Source: LMUY01 sp964245075
GTDB taxonomy: Bacteria; Pseudomonadota; Alphaproteobacteria; Acetobacterales; Acetobacteraceae
Assembly (NCBI GenBank): GCA_964245075.1
Contig: CAXTLC010000065.1
Coordinates: forward strand, 1 to 27,095
DNA length: 27,095 nucleotides
Direction: 5' to 3'
In this document: positions 1-7,636 of the stretch, in pieces
Layout: each line of letters opens with the position of its first letter
Position numbering within the stretch: position 1 is the stretch's first letter
The notes under the pieces: generated by a model
The model's database searches: none
What the model was told of the DNA's origin: nothing
Seen by the model: only the letters and a program-made list of their open reading frames with translations
Position numbers and translations under genes: made by a program

Positions 1-33
1 CGGGTTGCAGGGCGGTGCCCTGCGGTCCGCTGC

Positions 34-1338
34 TCAGCCCACCCGCACCAGCCGGTGCTGCTTGCGCCCGGCGGACAGCTTGAGCGCCCCGTCCCGCAGG
101 TCGGCTTCCGTCACCACGGCGGCCTCGTCCGGCACCACGGCGTCGTTCACCCGGGCGCCGCCGCCGCGGATCAGGCGCCTGGCCTCGCCCAGGCTGGCGG
201 ACAGGCCGCTCTCGGCCAGCAGGCGGAACACCGGCAGGCCGCGGGACAGCTCGGCGGCGGACACGACGTGGGTGGGCAGGGTGTCGGCGGCAGCGCCGGC
301 CTCGAACAAGGAGCGGGCAGCCTCGGCGGCGGCGGCGGCGGCGGCGGGGCCGTGGGCGAGCGCGGTGCATTCGGTGGCCAGGACCTTCTTCGCCTCGTTG
401 ATCTCGGCGCCGCCGAGCGCTTCCAGGCGGGCCGCCTCGGGCAGCGGGAGGTCGGTGAACAAGCGCAGGAAGCGGCCGACGTCGGCGTCCTCCGTGTTGC
501 GCCAGAACTGCCAGTAGTCGTACGGGGACAGCCGGGCGGCGGACAGCCACACGGCGCCGGCGGCGGTCTTGCCCATCTTGGCGCCGGACGCGGTGGTGAT
601 CAGCGGGGTCGTCAATCCCCAGACCGGGCGGCCGTCCGTCCGCCGCACCAGCTCCACGCCGGACACGATGTTGCCCCACTGGTCGGACCCGCCGGCTTGC
701 AGCACCACGCCGTGGCGGCGAGACAGCTCGCGGAAGTCGTAGGCCTGGAGGATGGAATAGTTGAATTCCAGGAAGGTCAGGCCCTGCTCGCGCTCCAGCC
801 GGGTGCGGACGCTGTCGAAGGACAGCATGCGGCTGATGGAGAAGTGCGGCCCCACCTCGCGCAGCAGCTCGATGTAGCCGAGCCGGTCCAGCCACGCGGC
901 GTTGTCCAGCATCAGCGCGCCGCCTAGGCCGTCACGGGGGCCGTCACGGGGTCCGTCCCAGGGGCCGTCCCAGGGGCCGTCCCAGGGGCCGTCACCGAAG
1001 CGGACGAAGGGGGCGATGCAGCCGCGGATGCCGGCCATGTTGGCGGCGATGCGGTCGTCGGCCAGCAGCACGCGGGCCTCGTCTCGGAAGGACGGGTCGC
1101 CGATGCGGGAGGTGCCGCCGCCCATTAGCGCCACCGGGCGGTGGCCGTGGCGCTGCATCAGGCGCAGCAGCATGATCTGCACCAGGCTGCCGACGTGCAG
1201 GCTGTCCGCGGTGCAGTCGAAGCCGATATACCCGGCGATCGGACCGGCGGCGCAGGCGGCGTCCAGCGCGGGAAGGTCGGTGCACTGATGGATGTAGCCG
1301 CGGGCGGCGGCCTCGTGCAGGAAGTCGCTGGTGGGCAT
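34..1338 (-). CDS. tyrS: Tyrosyl-tRNA synthetase
   Basis: Class I aminoacyl-tRNA synthetase that charges tRNA-Tyr in the cytoplasm. The 434-residue product has the HIGH-type signature HVGS (residues 48-51), a SGSDQWGN-like tyrosine/ATP region seen as GGSDQWGN (about 217-223), and the KMSKS-type loop KMGKT (254-258). A C-terminal S4-like RNA-binding domain follows (about 360-434). I start at the ATG giving MPTSDFLHEA because family similarity begins there; an in-frame ATG 48 bases upstream would add an unconserved tail. No clear Shine-Dalgarno is visible. Oddity: residues about 116-138, between FGDG and the ALMLDNAAWL segment, are a low-complexity run of DGPW/DGPR units encoded by a 12-base tandem repeat. 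Most TyrRS proteins have only a short loop there. Reading frame and catalytic motifs are intact, so it is probably functional. Confidence 0.95.
   Translation of the reverse strand: MPTSDFLHEAAARGYIHQCTDLPALDAACAAGPIAGYIGFDCTADSLHVGSLVQIMLLRLMQRHGHRPVALMGGGTSRIGDPSFRDEARVLLADDRIAANMAGIRGCIAPFVRFGDGPWDGPWDGPWDGPRDGPRDGLGGALMLDNAAWLDRLGYIELLREVGPHFSISRMLSFDSVRTRLEREQGLTFLEFNYSILQAYDFRELSRRHGVVLQAGGSDQWGNIVSGVELVRRTDGRPVWGLTTPLITTASGAKMGKTAAGAVWLSAARLSPYDYWQFWRNTEDADVGRFLRLFTDLPLPEAARLEALGGAEINEAKKVLATECTALAHGPAAAAAAAEAARSLFEAGAAADTLPTHVVSAAELSRGLPVFRLLAESGLSASLGEARRLIRGGGARVNDAVVPDEAAVVTEADLRDGALKLSAGRKQHRLVRVG
927..998. repeat. 12-base tandem repeat inside tyrS
   Basis: About six units of a 12-base motif (GGCCGTCACGGG, then GGCCGTCCCAGG variants, the last unit diverging) lie head to tail. 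The unit length is a multiple of three, so the tyrS frame is kept. On the minus strand each unit adds Asp-Gly-Pro-Trp or Asp-Gly-Pro-Arg. Confidence 0.9.
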
Positions 1339-1470
1339 GGTGCAGAAACGGCTCGCGTGCTGGTTGGGAGATGCCTGGGCTAGCACGCGGCAGGGCGCGG
1401 CGCACTGGCCATCCCGCTTCCCCGTGCTAGAACGCCATCACGCCCGATATGCCCAAGACAGGACGCCGCA

Positions 1471-2367
1471 ATGGTCCCGGATGACATAAGCCATGATCTT
1501 TCCGCACAGCAGAGCCGTGTTCTGGTCCCCGAGCCCTCCTTCGGGCCGGCCGTGCCGACCACCACCCGCAAGAGCCTGATCTTCGCCAACGACAAGTCGA
1601 GCGGCAAGACCACGACGGCCAACGCGGTGCTGGTCAGCCTGCTGGACCGCTACCCGGCCCTGATGCGCTCGGTCGAGGTGCGCGAGTATGACCGGCAGCC
1701 GCGGCTGGCGAGCATCTACCGCCGGGAAGACGGGCTGGGGGGCGTGCGGCACTGCGATGCGCGCAACGCCCAAGCGTTCGACCTTTCCCGCGAGCTGTCG
1801 CACGACCCGAACGCCACGCCCTGGGACGACCTGCTGTTCGCGCTCGGCAGCGGCTCGCTCCTGGTGGATCTGGGCGCCAACATCTTCACCGAGATCTGCC
1901 GCGTGCTCGATGACGAGCCGCGGCCGATCTTTCCCGATGGCGGCGAGAACATGGGTGTCATCGTGCCGGTGACCACGGCGGCCGACTCGGTGGAGTCGGC
2001 GATGGCGGCGATCGGCTCCGCCATCGCCTGGGGGCCCAAGGTGCAGGTGTTCGCGGTCGAGCAGGAGTACCTGGGCGGGTTTGACGGGCTGGCCGGGCCG
2101 TGGACCGCGTTCCGGGACACGCTGCTGCGGGAGGAGGCCGTCCGCTTCGGGATGGTGCGGATCGAGAAGCTGCGGGTGGCCGACATCGGCAGCGTGGTGT
2201 TCCAGCGCATCGACAAGCTGGTGTCCACCGCGCAGGAGATGCTGCGGACCAGCAACCTGCAAGGCGCCGAGTACGTCCGCGCGGTGCGGCAGGCGCGGGC
2301 GGAAGTCAGTTGGGGCGCCAAGACCATGGACGCGGTGCGGCCGATCGCAGACTGGTTCGCCCGCTGA
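1471..2367 (+). CDS. Divergent ParA/MinD-like P-loop NTPase
   Basis: A 298-residue soluble protein of unknown role. After an unstructured-looking 30-residue leader, a beta strand (KSLIFAN) runs into NDKSSGKTTTANAV (residues 40-53). This resembles the deviant Walker A of the ParA/MinD/TraL group (KGGxGKT) but is one residue shorter, with Ser-Ser replacing the usual Gly-Gly. The lysine and threonines that contact phosphate are kept (K46, T47). The rest has alternating alpha/beta character; LLVDLGANIFTE (about 130) sits where a Walker B-like strand would be. No membrane segment or signal peptide is visible. The ATG was chosen because it is the first in frame, though its ribosome site is weak. 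It ends 37 bases before the potassium-channel gene and may be cotranscribed with it. It could be a plasmid or conjugation-type ATPase stranded in the chromosome, but no neighbour supports that. Confidence 0.6.
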   Translation: MVPDDISHDLSAQQSRVLVPEPSFGPAVPTTTRKSLIFANDKSSGKTTTANAVLVSLLDRYPALMRSVEVREYDRQPRLASIYRREDGLGGVRHCDARNAQAFDLSRELSHDPNATPWDDLLFALGSGSLLVDLGANIFTEICRVLDDEPRPIFPDGGENMGVIVPVTTAADSVESAMAAIGSAIAWGPKVQVFAVEQEYLGGFDGLAGPWTAFRDTLLREEAVRFGMVRIEKLRVADIGSVVFQRIDKLVSTAQEMLRTSNLQGAEYVRAVRQARAEVSWGAKTMDAVRPIADWFAR

Positions 2368-2404
2368 CCACGCCCACCGCCCGCCTGCGGCGGTAGGCGG
2401 CTGG

Positions 2405-3388
2405 ATGGCGCGGCCGTCCCGCCGCATTCCGCCCGTTGTCGCCCCCGCGCCGCCCAGCGGCGTGCGGCGGACGGGGCGGCTGGTGCAGCACCGTAAGGGC
2501 GAGGGCGCGATCCAGGTCGGCTTCCCCGCAAGCTGGCGGTCGGACGTTTACCACCGTTTCCTGGTGCTGTCCTGGTGGCAGTTCCTGCTAGGCGGCAGCC
2601 TGTTGTACCTGGCGCTCAACGTCCTGTTCGCCGGGCTGTACTGGCTGGAGCCCGGCGCGGTGGACCATGCCCGTCCGGGCTCGTTCGCCGACGCGTTCTT
2701 CTTCAGCATCCAGACCATGGCGACGATCGGCTACGGCGTGCTGACGCCCGTCGGGACCTACGCCAACACGGTGGTCACGGCCGAGACGATGCTGTCGCTG
2801 CTGTTGGTCGCGTTCACCACCGGGCTGACCTTCTCCCGCTTCTCCCGCCCGACCGCGCGGGTCAGCTTCAGCCGGGTGGCCACGGTGTCGCCCTATAACG
2901 GCGTACCGACCTTGACGGTGCGGCTGTCCAACCGCCGGCGCAACCAGATCCTGGAAGCGGACGTCCGCATGACGCTGCTGCGCCGCGAGAATTCGGCCGA
3001 AGGGCAGCAGATGTACCGGTTCTACGACCTGCCGCTCGCCCGCGGGCACACGCCGCTGTTCTCGCTGAGCTTCACGGCCATGCACCCGATCGACGAACAC
3101 AGCCCGCTCCAAGGCGTCACGCCGGCGAAGCTGAAGGAGCAGGATGCCGAACTGCTGGTGACGGTGACCGGGCTGGACGAGACGATGAGCCAGACCATCC
3201 ATGCCCGGACCAGCTACCTTGCGGAGGATGTCCTGTTCGGGCACCGGTTCGCGGATATGTTCGGCTACACGCCGGAAGGGCGGGTGGTCATCGACTACCG
3301 GCGCTTCGACGAGGTGGAAAGCTGCGGGTTGCCTGGGGAGTCGGTGCCTGGAGAGACAGCGCCTGGAGAGACAGTGCCTTGGACCTAG
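2405..3388 (+). CDS. KirBac-type inward-rectifier K+ channel
   Basis: A 327-residue inner-membrane potassium channel. An amphipathic slide helix (about 45-55) precedes TM1 (about 55-80). A pore helix leads to the selectivity filter TIGYG (107-111), followed by TM2 (about 123-146). The cytoplasmic part (about 150-310) has the all-beta immunoglobulin-like fold expected of the Kir C-terminal domain, with the PYNGVPTLTVRLSNRRRN segment typical of the family. The ATG giving MARPSRRIPP is used because a longer upstream in-frame extension overlaps the preceding P-loop gene. Length matches known KirBac proteins. The last 17 residues are a PGESV/PGETA/PGETV repeat made by a 15-base tandem repeat, probably a disordered tail. 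It lies 37 bases downstream of the P-loop gene on the same strand. Confidence 0.92.
   Translation: MARPSRRIPPVVAPAPPSGVRRTGRLVQHRKGEGAIQVGFPASWRSDVYHRFLVLSWWQFLLGGSLLYLALNVLFAGLYWLEPGAVDHARPGSFADAFFFSIQTMATIGYGVLTPVGTYANTVVTAETMLSLLLVAFTTGLTFSRFSRPTARVSFSRVATVSPYNGVPTLTVRLSNRRRNQILEADVRMTLLRRENSAEGQQMYRFYDLPLARGHTPLFSLSFTAMHPIDEHSPLQGVTPAKLKEQDAELLVTVTGLDETMSQTIHARTSYLAEDVLFGHRFADMFGYTPEGRVVIDYRRFDEVESCGLPGESVPGETAPGETVPWT
3332..3376. repeat. 15-base tandem repeat at channel 3' end
   Basis: Three units (CCTGGGGAGTCGGTG, CCTGGAGAGACAGCG, CCTGGAGAGACAGTG) plus a partial fourth lie at the end of the KirBac reading frame. The unit length keeps the frame and encodes Pro-Gly-Glu-Ser/Thr-Val/Ala. 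Confidence 0.85.
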
Positions 3389-3420
3389 GGCCAGGGGGCG
3401 AGATCGGCCGGGCGACACGG

Positions 3421-3456
3421 CCCTCACCCAGCCCTCTCCCGAGGGAGAGGGCTTCT
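3421..3456. repeat. REP-like hairpin, possible bidirectional terminator
   Basis: CCCTCACCCA precedes a perfect 10-base inverted repeat, GCCCTCTCCC (3431-3440) and GGGAGAGGGC (3443-3452). It sits in the 80 bases between the convergent channel and hydrolase genes, where a shared terminator would be expected. No long T run follows on either strand, so Rho-independent termination is uncertain. A relative occurs at 11708-11731 in another convergent junction. Confidence 0.6.
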
Positions 3457-3468
3457 GGAAGGAGGTGT

Positions 3469-4134
3469 TCAGTCGGCGGCGAGTGCCATTGTCCTGCGGG
3501 CCTGAAGCACGCCGACGTGATCCTCCAGCGCCTCGCCCACTTGCTCGGCATGGCTGGCGAACACGTGATCCGCGCCGGCGTACACGCGGTAGTCCACCTG
3601 GACGCCCTTCTGGGTGTTGAGCTTGTCCACCAGCTTGCGGACGGACGGCTCGGGCACCAGTTCGTCCGCGTCGCCGTGCAGCATGAGGCCGCCGCATGGG
3701 CAAGGGGCGAGGAAGCCGAAATCATAATGGCTGGCCGGGGTCGCCACGCTGATCCAGCCAGAGATTTCCGGGCGGCGCATCAGGAGCTGCATGCCGACGA
3801 AGGCGCCGAAGGAGTAGCCGGCGATCCACAGGCCCTTGGAAGCCGGGTTCACCATCTGCATCCAATCCAGCGCCGCCGCCGCGTCGCTGATCTCGCCGAT
3901 GCCGCCGTCGTAGCGGCCCTGGCTGCGCCCGACGCCGCGGAAGTTGAACCGCATCACGGAAAAGCCGAGCTTCTGGAACGACTGGTACATCGTGAAGGTG
4001 ATGCGGTTGTTCATCGTCCCGCCGTGCATGGGGTGCGGGTGCAGCACCAGCGCCAGCGGCGCGCCGGCATCCTTGCTATGGTGGTAGCGGCCTTCGAGCC
4101 GGCCGTCGGGGCCGGCAAACATCACCTCTGGCAT
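3469..4134 (-). CDS. Alpha/beta hydrolase (COG2945-like)
   Basis: A 221-residue cytoplasmic serine hydrolase of unknown substrate. The fold is recognisable from HPHPMHGGTMNNR (32-44, oxyanion region), the FNFRGVGRSQG strand-turn (63-73), the nucleophile elbow GYSFGA (S108), the acid in HGDADELVP (about 155-157), and the catalytic histidine in GADH (H190). This short form, with the HPHPxxGG motif, is common in alphaproteobacteria and is annotated only as hydrolase or esterase of the COG2945 type. It is divergent from cysE with 262 bases between the starts, and convergent with the channel gene. In alphaproteobacteria I recall this gene often sitting beside the cysE/desulfurase block, but no biochemical link is evident. 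The start gives MPEVMFAGPDG, the usual family N-terminus. Confidence 0.88.
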   Translation of the reverse strand: MPEVMFAGPDGRLEGRYHHSKDAGAPLALVLHPHPMHGGTMNNRITFTMYQSFQKLGFSVMRFNFRGVGRSQGRYDGGIGEISDAAAALDWMQMVNPASKGLWIAGYSFGAFVGMQLLMRRPEISGWISVATPASHYDFGFLAPCPCGGLMLHGDADELVPEPSVRKLVDKLNTQKGVQVDYRVYAGADHVFASHAEQVGEALEDHVGVLQARRTMALAAD

Positions 4135-4334
4135 GGTGTTCCGATGATTCCTGAACCCCGTGGCCAGGCACAGCCTGGGGAAAATGCCTCGAACGGCGTA
4201 GTGTCCGCACGGACGGTGCCCCGCCGGCGAACCGCCCCTAATGCGGTTTGAGCCGCACCGGCCCTTTCGGAGGAGCCGCTGCGGCCGGTATGTTCCTCAC
4301 GGCCCAAAGCCTCCGCAGCACCCCGGAACGGGCC

Positions 4335-4362
4335 TTCAACCCGGGTGTAGGCGGAGTATATA
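4335..4362 (+). promoter_or_regulatory. Candidate promoter of the cysE operon
   Basis: A small A+T-rich island in otherwise GC-rich DNA: TTCAAC (4335-4340), a 16-base spacer, then TATATA (4357-4362), followed about 35 bases later by the cysE ATG. It is the only sigma70-like pair in the 262-base divergent gap. The -35 match is poor. An activator or an IscR/CysB-type regulator may act here, but no clear operator is visible. Confidence 0.35.
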
Positions 4363-4396
4363 GGTTAACCACCGCGCTTTCATATGGAATTGACGC

Positions 4397-5089
4397 ATGC
4401 CTTTCATGTTTCTGCGCGAGTTGGTCAACACTTACCACCAGCGTGATCCGGCGGCGCGGTCCAAGCTGGAGGTGCTGCTGTGTTACCCCGGCCTGCACGC
4501 GGTCATGTGGCACCGGGTCGCGCACGGGCTGTGGCGGCGGCGGCTGTTCCTGCTGGGCCGGTTCACGTCGCACGTCGGACGTTTCCTGACGGGGATCGAG
4601 ATCCATCCCGGCGCCAAGCTGGGCCGCCGCATCGTGATCGACCACGGCATGGGCGTGGTGATCGGCGAAACCGCCGTGCTCGGGGACGACGCCTACCTTT
4701 ACCACCAGGTGACGCTGGGGACGGCGAGCACGGCCAAGGGCAAGCGGCATCCCACGGTGGGCCGCAACGTCATCCTCGGCGCGGGCGCCAAGATCCTGGG
4801 CGACATCATGGTGGGCGACGGCGCCCGGGTCGGCGCCAACGCCGTCGTGGTGGCGGACGTGCAGCCGGGCCAGACGGTGGTCGGCATCCCCGCCCGCCCC
4901 GTGGAGCGGGACCGCCGCGCCCCGGCCCCCAAGCCCAGCTTCCTCGCCTACGGCACGCCGTGCGACGGCGCGCCGGACCCGCTGATGTGCCAGATCGAGG
5001 TGCTGCGCTCCGAGCTGCTGGCCGTGGAAGCGCGAGTGGCCGAGATGTCGCGCGCCCGCTCCGCCGCCCGTGCGGCGGACGCGGAGTAG
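4397..5089 (+). CDS. cysE: Serine O-acetyltransferase
   Basis: Transfers acetyl from acetyl-CoA to L-serine, giving O-acetylserine for cysteine synthesis. The 230-residue product is of the short EpsC-type. A brief helical N-terminus (YHQRDPAARSKLEVLLCYPGLHA) is followed by the left-handed beta-helix of hexapeptide repeats (about 65-160), with catalytic D82-H83 in IDHGMGVVIGETA and H103 in YHQVTLG. The GIPARPV ending of the helix is typical. A low-complexity Ala/Arg tail follows. It leads a plus-strand run with two cysteine desulfurases, a ferredoxin and mnmA, so cysteine supply and sulfur use are probably coordinated. The stop codon is followed after only six bases by the desulfurase reading frame, which shares the same frame. 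Confidence 0.94.
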   Translation: MPFMFLRELVNTYHQRDPAARSKLEVLLCYPGLHAVMWHRVAHGLWRRRLFLLGRFTSHVGRFLTGIEIHPGAKLGRRIVIDHGMGVVIGETAVLGDDAYLYHQVTLGTASTAKGKRHPTVGRNVILGAGAKILGDIMVGDGARVGANAVVVADVQPGQTVVGIPARPVERDRRAPAPKPSFLAYGTPCDGAPDPLMCQIEVLRSELLAVEARVAEMSRARSAARAADAE

Positions 5090-5095
5090 GCGGCC

Positions 5096-6157
5096 ACGAC
5101 CTACCTGGACGCCAACGCCACCGAGCCGCTGCGGCCTGCCGCCCGCGCCGCCATGCTCGCGGCGCTGGACGCCGTGGGCAACCCGTCGTCCGTCCACGCG
5201 GCCGGCCGGGGCGCGCGCCGGGTGCTGGAAGATGCGCGGGACCGGCTGGCCCGGCGCTTCGGCGGGGACGTGGTGTTCACCTCGGGCGGCACGGAAGCGG
5301 ACGCGCTGGCGATCCACGCCCTGGGCCACGGCCGGCGGGTGCTGATCGGCGCCACGGAGCATGACGCGGTGCGCGCCGCCCGCGCGGACGCCGAGACGCT
5401 GCCGGTGGACGGGGACGGCCGGCTCGACCTTCCGGCGCTCGAAGCCGCCTTGGCGGGCGGGCCGGCGCTGGTCTGCCTTCAGCTTGCCAACAACGAGACC
5501 GGCACGATCCAGCCGGTGGCCGCCGCCGCCGCCCTCTGCCGGCGGCACGGGGCCAGGCTGCACGTGGACGCGGTCCAGGCGGCCGGGCGCATCCCGACCG
5601 ACCTGCGGGCGCTGGGCGCGGACAGCTTGGCGCTCTCGTCCCACAAGCTGGGCGGGCCGGCCGGCGCCGGCGCGTTGCTGCTGGCGGACGGGATGGATGG
5701 GCCGGCGCTGATCGCGGGCGGCGGGCAGGAGCGCGGACGGCGGGGCGGCACGCCGCCCGTCGCCGCCATCGCTGGCTTTGCCGCCGCGGCGGAGGCTCCG
5801 TCTGCGGACCTGCTGCCGCTGCGGCGTGCGGTGGAAGCGGCGGCGGCGGCGGTGGGCGGCGCGGTGCTCGGCGGGCTGGACCGGCTGCCCAACACGGCCT
5901 GCGTGGCGCTGGCGGGCGTGCCGGCGCCCACGCAGTTGATCGCGCTCGACCTGGCTGGGGTGCAGGTGTCGGCGGGGGCGGCGTGCTCGTCCGGCAAGGT
6001 CGCGCGCAGCCACGTGCTCCAGGCGATGGGGCTGGGTTCGCTGGCGGGGGAAGCCATCCGTATCTCCCTGCCCTGGAACGCGACGGCGGCCGACGTGGAC
6101 GCGTTCGCCGTCGCCTACGCCGCCATGGCCCGGCGCGTCACCAGGCGGGCCGCGTGA
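5096..6157 (+). CDS. NifS-like cysteine desulfurase, apparent ACG start
   Basis: PLP enzyme that removes sulfur from cysteine as a bound persulfide. The conserved N-terminus TYLDANATEPLRP is encoded in frame before the first ATG (5153, codon 20), and the cysE stop (5087-5089) closes the frame further upstream. The codon where the family start should be is ACG at 5096, with GGAG 9 bases before it. Initiation is therefore either at ACG or at an ATG lost by mutation or sequencing error; starting at 5153 would remove a conserved segment. With ACG the protein has 353 residues. Catalytic features are present: the PLP lysine in SSHKLGG (about K184) and the persulfide cysteine in SAGAACSSGK (about C297). 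It is more divergent and shorter than the second desulfurase, and its TGA overlaps that gene's ATG (TGATG), so the two are probably translationally coupled. Confidence 0.85.
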   Translation, partial: TTYLDANATEPLRPAARAAMLAALDAVGNPSSVHAAGRGARRVLEDARDRLARRFGGDVVFTSGGTEADALAIHALGHGRRVLIGATEHDAVRAARADAETLPVDGDGRLDLPALEAALAGGPALVCLQLANNETGTIQPVAAAAALCRRHGARLHVDAVQAAGRIPTDLRALGADSLALSSHKLGGPAGAGALLLADGMDGPALIAGGGQERGRRGGTPPVAAIAGFAAAAEAPSADLLPLRRAVEAAAAAVGGAVLGGLDRLPNTACVALAGVPAPTQLIALDLAGVQVSAGAACSSGKVARSHVLQAMGLGSLAGEAIRISLPWNATAADVDAFAVAYAAMARRVTRRAA

Positions 6158-7335
6158 TGCGGACGGTTTACCTGGACAACCAGGCGACCACGCCCTGCGA
6201 CCCGCGCGTGGTCGCCGCCATGCTGCCGTTCTTCACCGAGCGGTTCGGCAACGCCCACAGCGCCGAGCACGCGATGGGCCAGGACGCGGAGGCCGCCGCC
6301 GAAGCCGCCCGCGCCGCCGTCGCCGCCCTCCTCGGCGCCGAGCCGCGGGAGATCGTGTTCACCTCGGGGGCGACGGAAGCCAACAACCTCGCCATCAAGG
6401 GCGCTGCGCGGTTCGCCCGGTCCCGCCATCCGGAGCGCCGCCGGGTCGTGACCGTCGCCACCGAACACAAATGCGTGCTGGAAAGCGTGGCTGACCTGCG
6501 TGCGGAAGGGTTCGACCCCGTGGTGCTGCCGGTGGGGCCGGACGGCCTGCTCGACCCGGCGCTGCTCCGAGCGGCCTCCGAAGCGCCGACGGCCCTGGTC
6601 AGCGTGATGGCGGCGAACAACGAGACGGGGGTGCTGCAAGACGTGCCCGCTCTGGCGGGGATCGCCCGCGCGGCCGGCGCGCTGTTCCACACGGACGCGG
6701 CGCAGGCGCTGGGCAAGGTGCCGTTCGACACGTCCGGGATCGACCTCGCCTCCTTCAGCGCCCACAAGATGTATGGCCCGAAAGGCGTCGGCGCGCTGTA
6801 TGTCCGCCGCCGCCCGCGCGCCAGGCTGCTGCCGCTGTTCTCCGGCGGCGGGCAGGAGCGCGGGATGCGGCCGGGCACGCTGCCCACCCCGCTCGTTGTC
6901 GGCTTCGGCGAGGCGTGCCGGCTGGCGGGGCTGGAGATGGCGGAAGAAGCGGTCCGGCTCGCCGCCTTGCGGGACCGCCTGCTGCGGGACCTGCGGGAGC
7001 GGCTGCCGGGCTTGCGGGTCAACGGGTCCACCGGGCGGCGGCTGCCCGGCAACCTCAACGTCACCCTGCCGGGTGCGGACGCGCTGGCGGTGATGCGGGC
7101 CTGCCCGGCGCTGTGCGTGTCCACCGGGTCCGCGTGTTCGTCCGCGGCCGTCGCCCCTTCCTACGTGCTGGCCGCCATGGGGCTGTCCGCGGCGGAGGCG
7201 GCGCGGAGCTTGCGCGTGGGGGTTGGACGATTTACCTCCGCCGCCGATATAGATTTCGCGGTAACGGCGCTGTCCGCCACACTGGAACCTGTCGAGGCCC
7301 CTTGCCATGCCCAAGATGACCTTTGTCGAGCGTGA
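6157..7335 (+). CDS. iscS: Cysteine desulfurase, IscS/NifS type
   Basis: Second cysteine desulfurase, 392 residues, close to the standard IscS length. It begins MRTVYLDNQATTP and has ATEHKC (102-106, PLP-stacking histidine), AANNETG (152-158), the PLP lysine K204 in SAHKMYGPKG, the GGGQERGMRPGT loop (230-241) and the persulfide cysteine C327 in STGSACSS. The short, non-extended active-site loop would allow direct sulfur transfer to partners such as MnmA. The start overlaps the upstream stop as TGATG. The last 29 bases overlap the ferredoxin gene, so the C-terminus (HAQDDLCRA) is read from the ferredoxin start region in another frame. No iscU, iscA or hscBA is present in the window. The symbol is by similarity; nifS would be equally defensible. 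Confidence 0.92.
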   Translation: MRTVYLDNQATTPCDPRVVAAMLPFFTERFGNAHSAEHAMGQDAEAAAEAARAAVAALLGAEPREIVFTSGATEANNLAIKGAARFARSRHPERRRVVTVATEHKCVLESVADLRAEGFDPVVLPVGPDGLLDPALLRAASEAPTALVSVMAANNETGVLQDVPALAGIARAAGALFHTDAAQALGKVPFDTSGIDLASFSAHKMYGPKGVGALYVRRRPRARLLPLFSGGGQERGMRPGTLPTPLVVGFGEACRLAGLEMAEEAVRLAALRDRLLRDLRERLPGLRVNGSTGRRLPGNLNVTLPGADALAVMRACPALCVSTGSACSSAAVAPSYVLAAMGLSAAEAARSLRVGVGRFTSAADIDFAVTALSATLEPVEAPCHAQDDLCRA

Positions 7336-7636
7336 CGGCAAAAGCCGGGAAGTCAGCGCACCGCTTGGCTTGTCGGTGCTGGAAGTGGCGCACAAGCATG
7401 GCGTCGACATCGAAGGCGCTTGCGAAGGGTCGCTCGCCTGCTCGACGTGCCACGTGATCGTCGATGCGGCCTGGTTCGGCAAGCTGCCCGCGCCGACCGA
7501 GGACGAGGAAGACATGCTGGACCTGGCGTTCGGCCTGGAAAAGACGTCCCGGCTCGGCTGCCAACTGGTGATGACGGAAGCGCTGGACGGGCTGGTGGTG
7601 CGGCTTCCGGCCAGCACGCGCAACGCCCAGGGGTAA
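7307..7636 (+). CDS. fdx: ISC-type 2Fe-2S ferredoxin
   Basis: A 109-residue adrenodoxin-like electron carrier. The cluster ligands follow the ISC pattern: C39, C45 and C48 (CEGSLACSTC) and C85 (RLGCQL). DEEDMLD (67-73) matches the acidic patch used by Fdx and adrenodoxins to dock partners. The likely role is to give electrons to Fe-S cluster assembly on a scaffold, with the adjacent IscS as sulfur donor. The start overlaps iscS by 29 bases. The last residues and stop (Asn-Ala-Gln-Gly-stop) form the first unit of a tandem repeat that continues into the intergenic region. Confidence 0.94.
   Translation: MPKMTFVERDGKSREVSAPLGLSVLEVAHKHGVDIEGACEGSLACSTCHVIVDAAWFGKLPAPTEDEEDMLDLAFGLEKTSRLGCQLVMTEALDGLVVRLPASTRNAQG

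Noticed and set aside
1471..2367. Plasmid partition ParA gene
   Set aside because: No parB or centromere-like repeats nearby, and the Walker A is shortened; only a general P-loop call is supportable.
4335..4380. IscR- or CysB-type operator before cysE
   Set aside because: The A+T-rich island has no recognisable dyad or consensus match; only a weak promoter call was kept.
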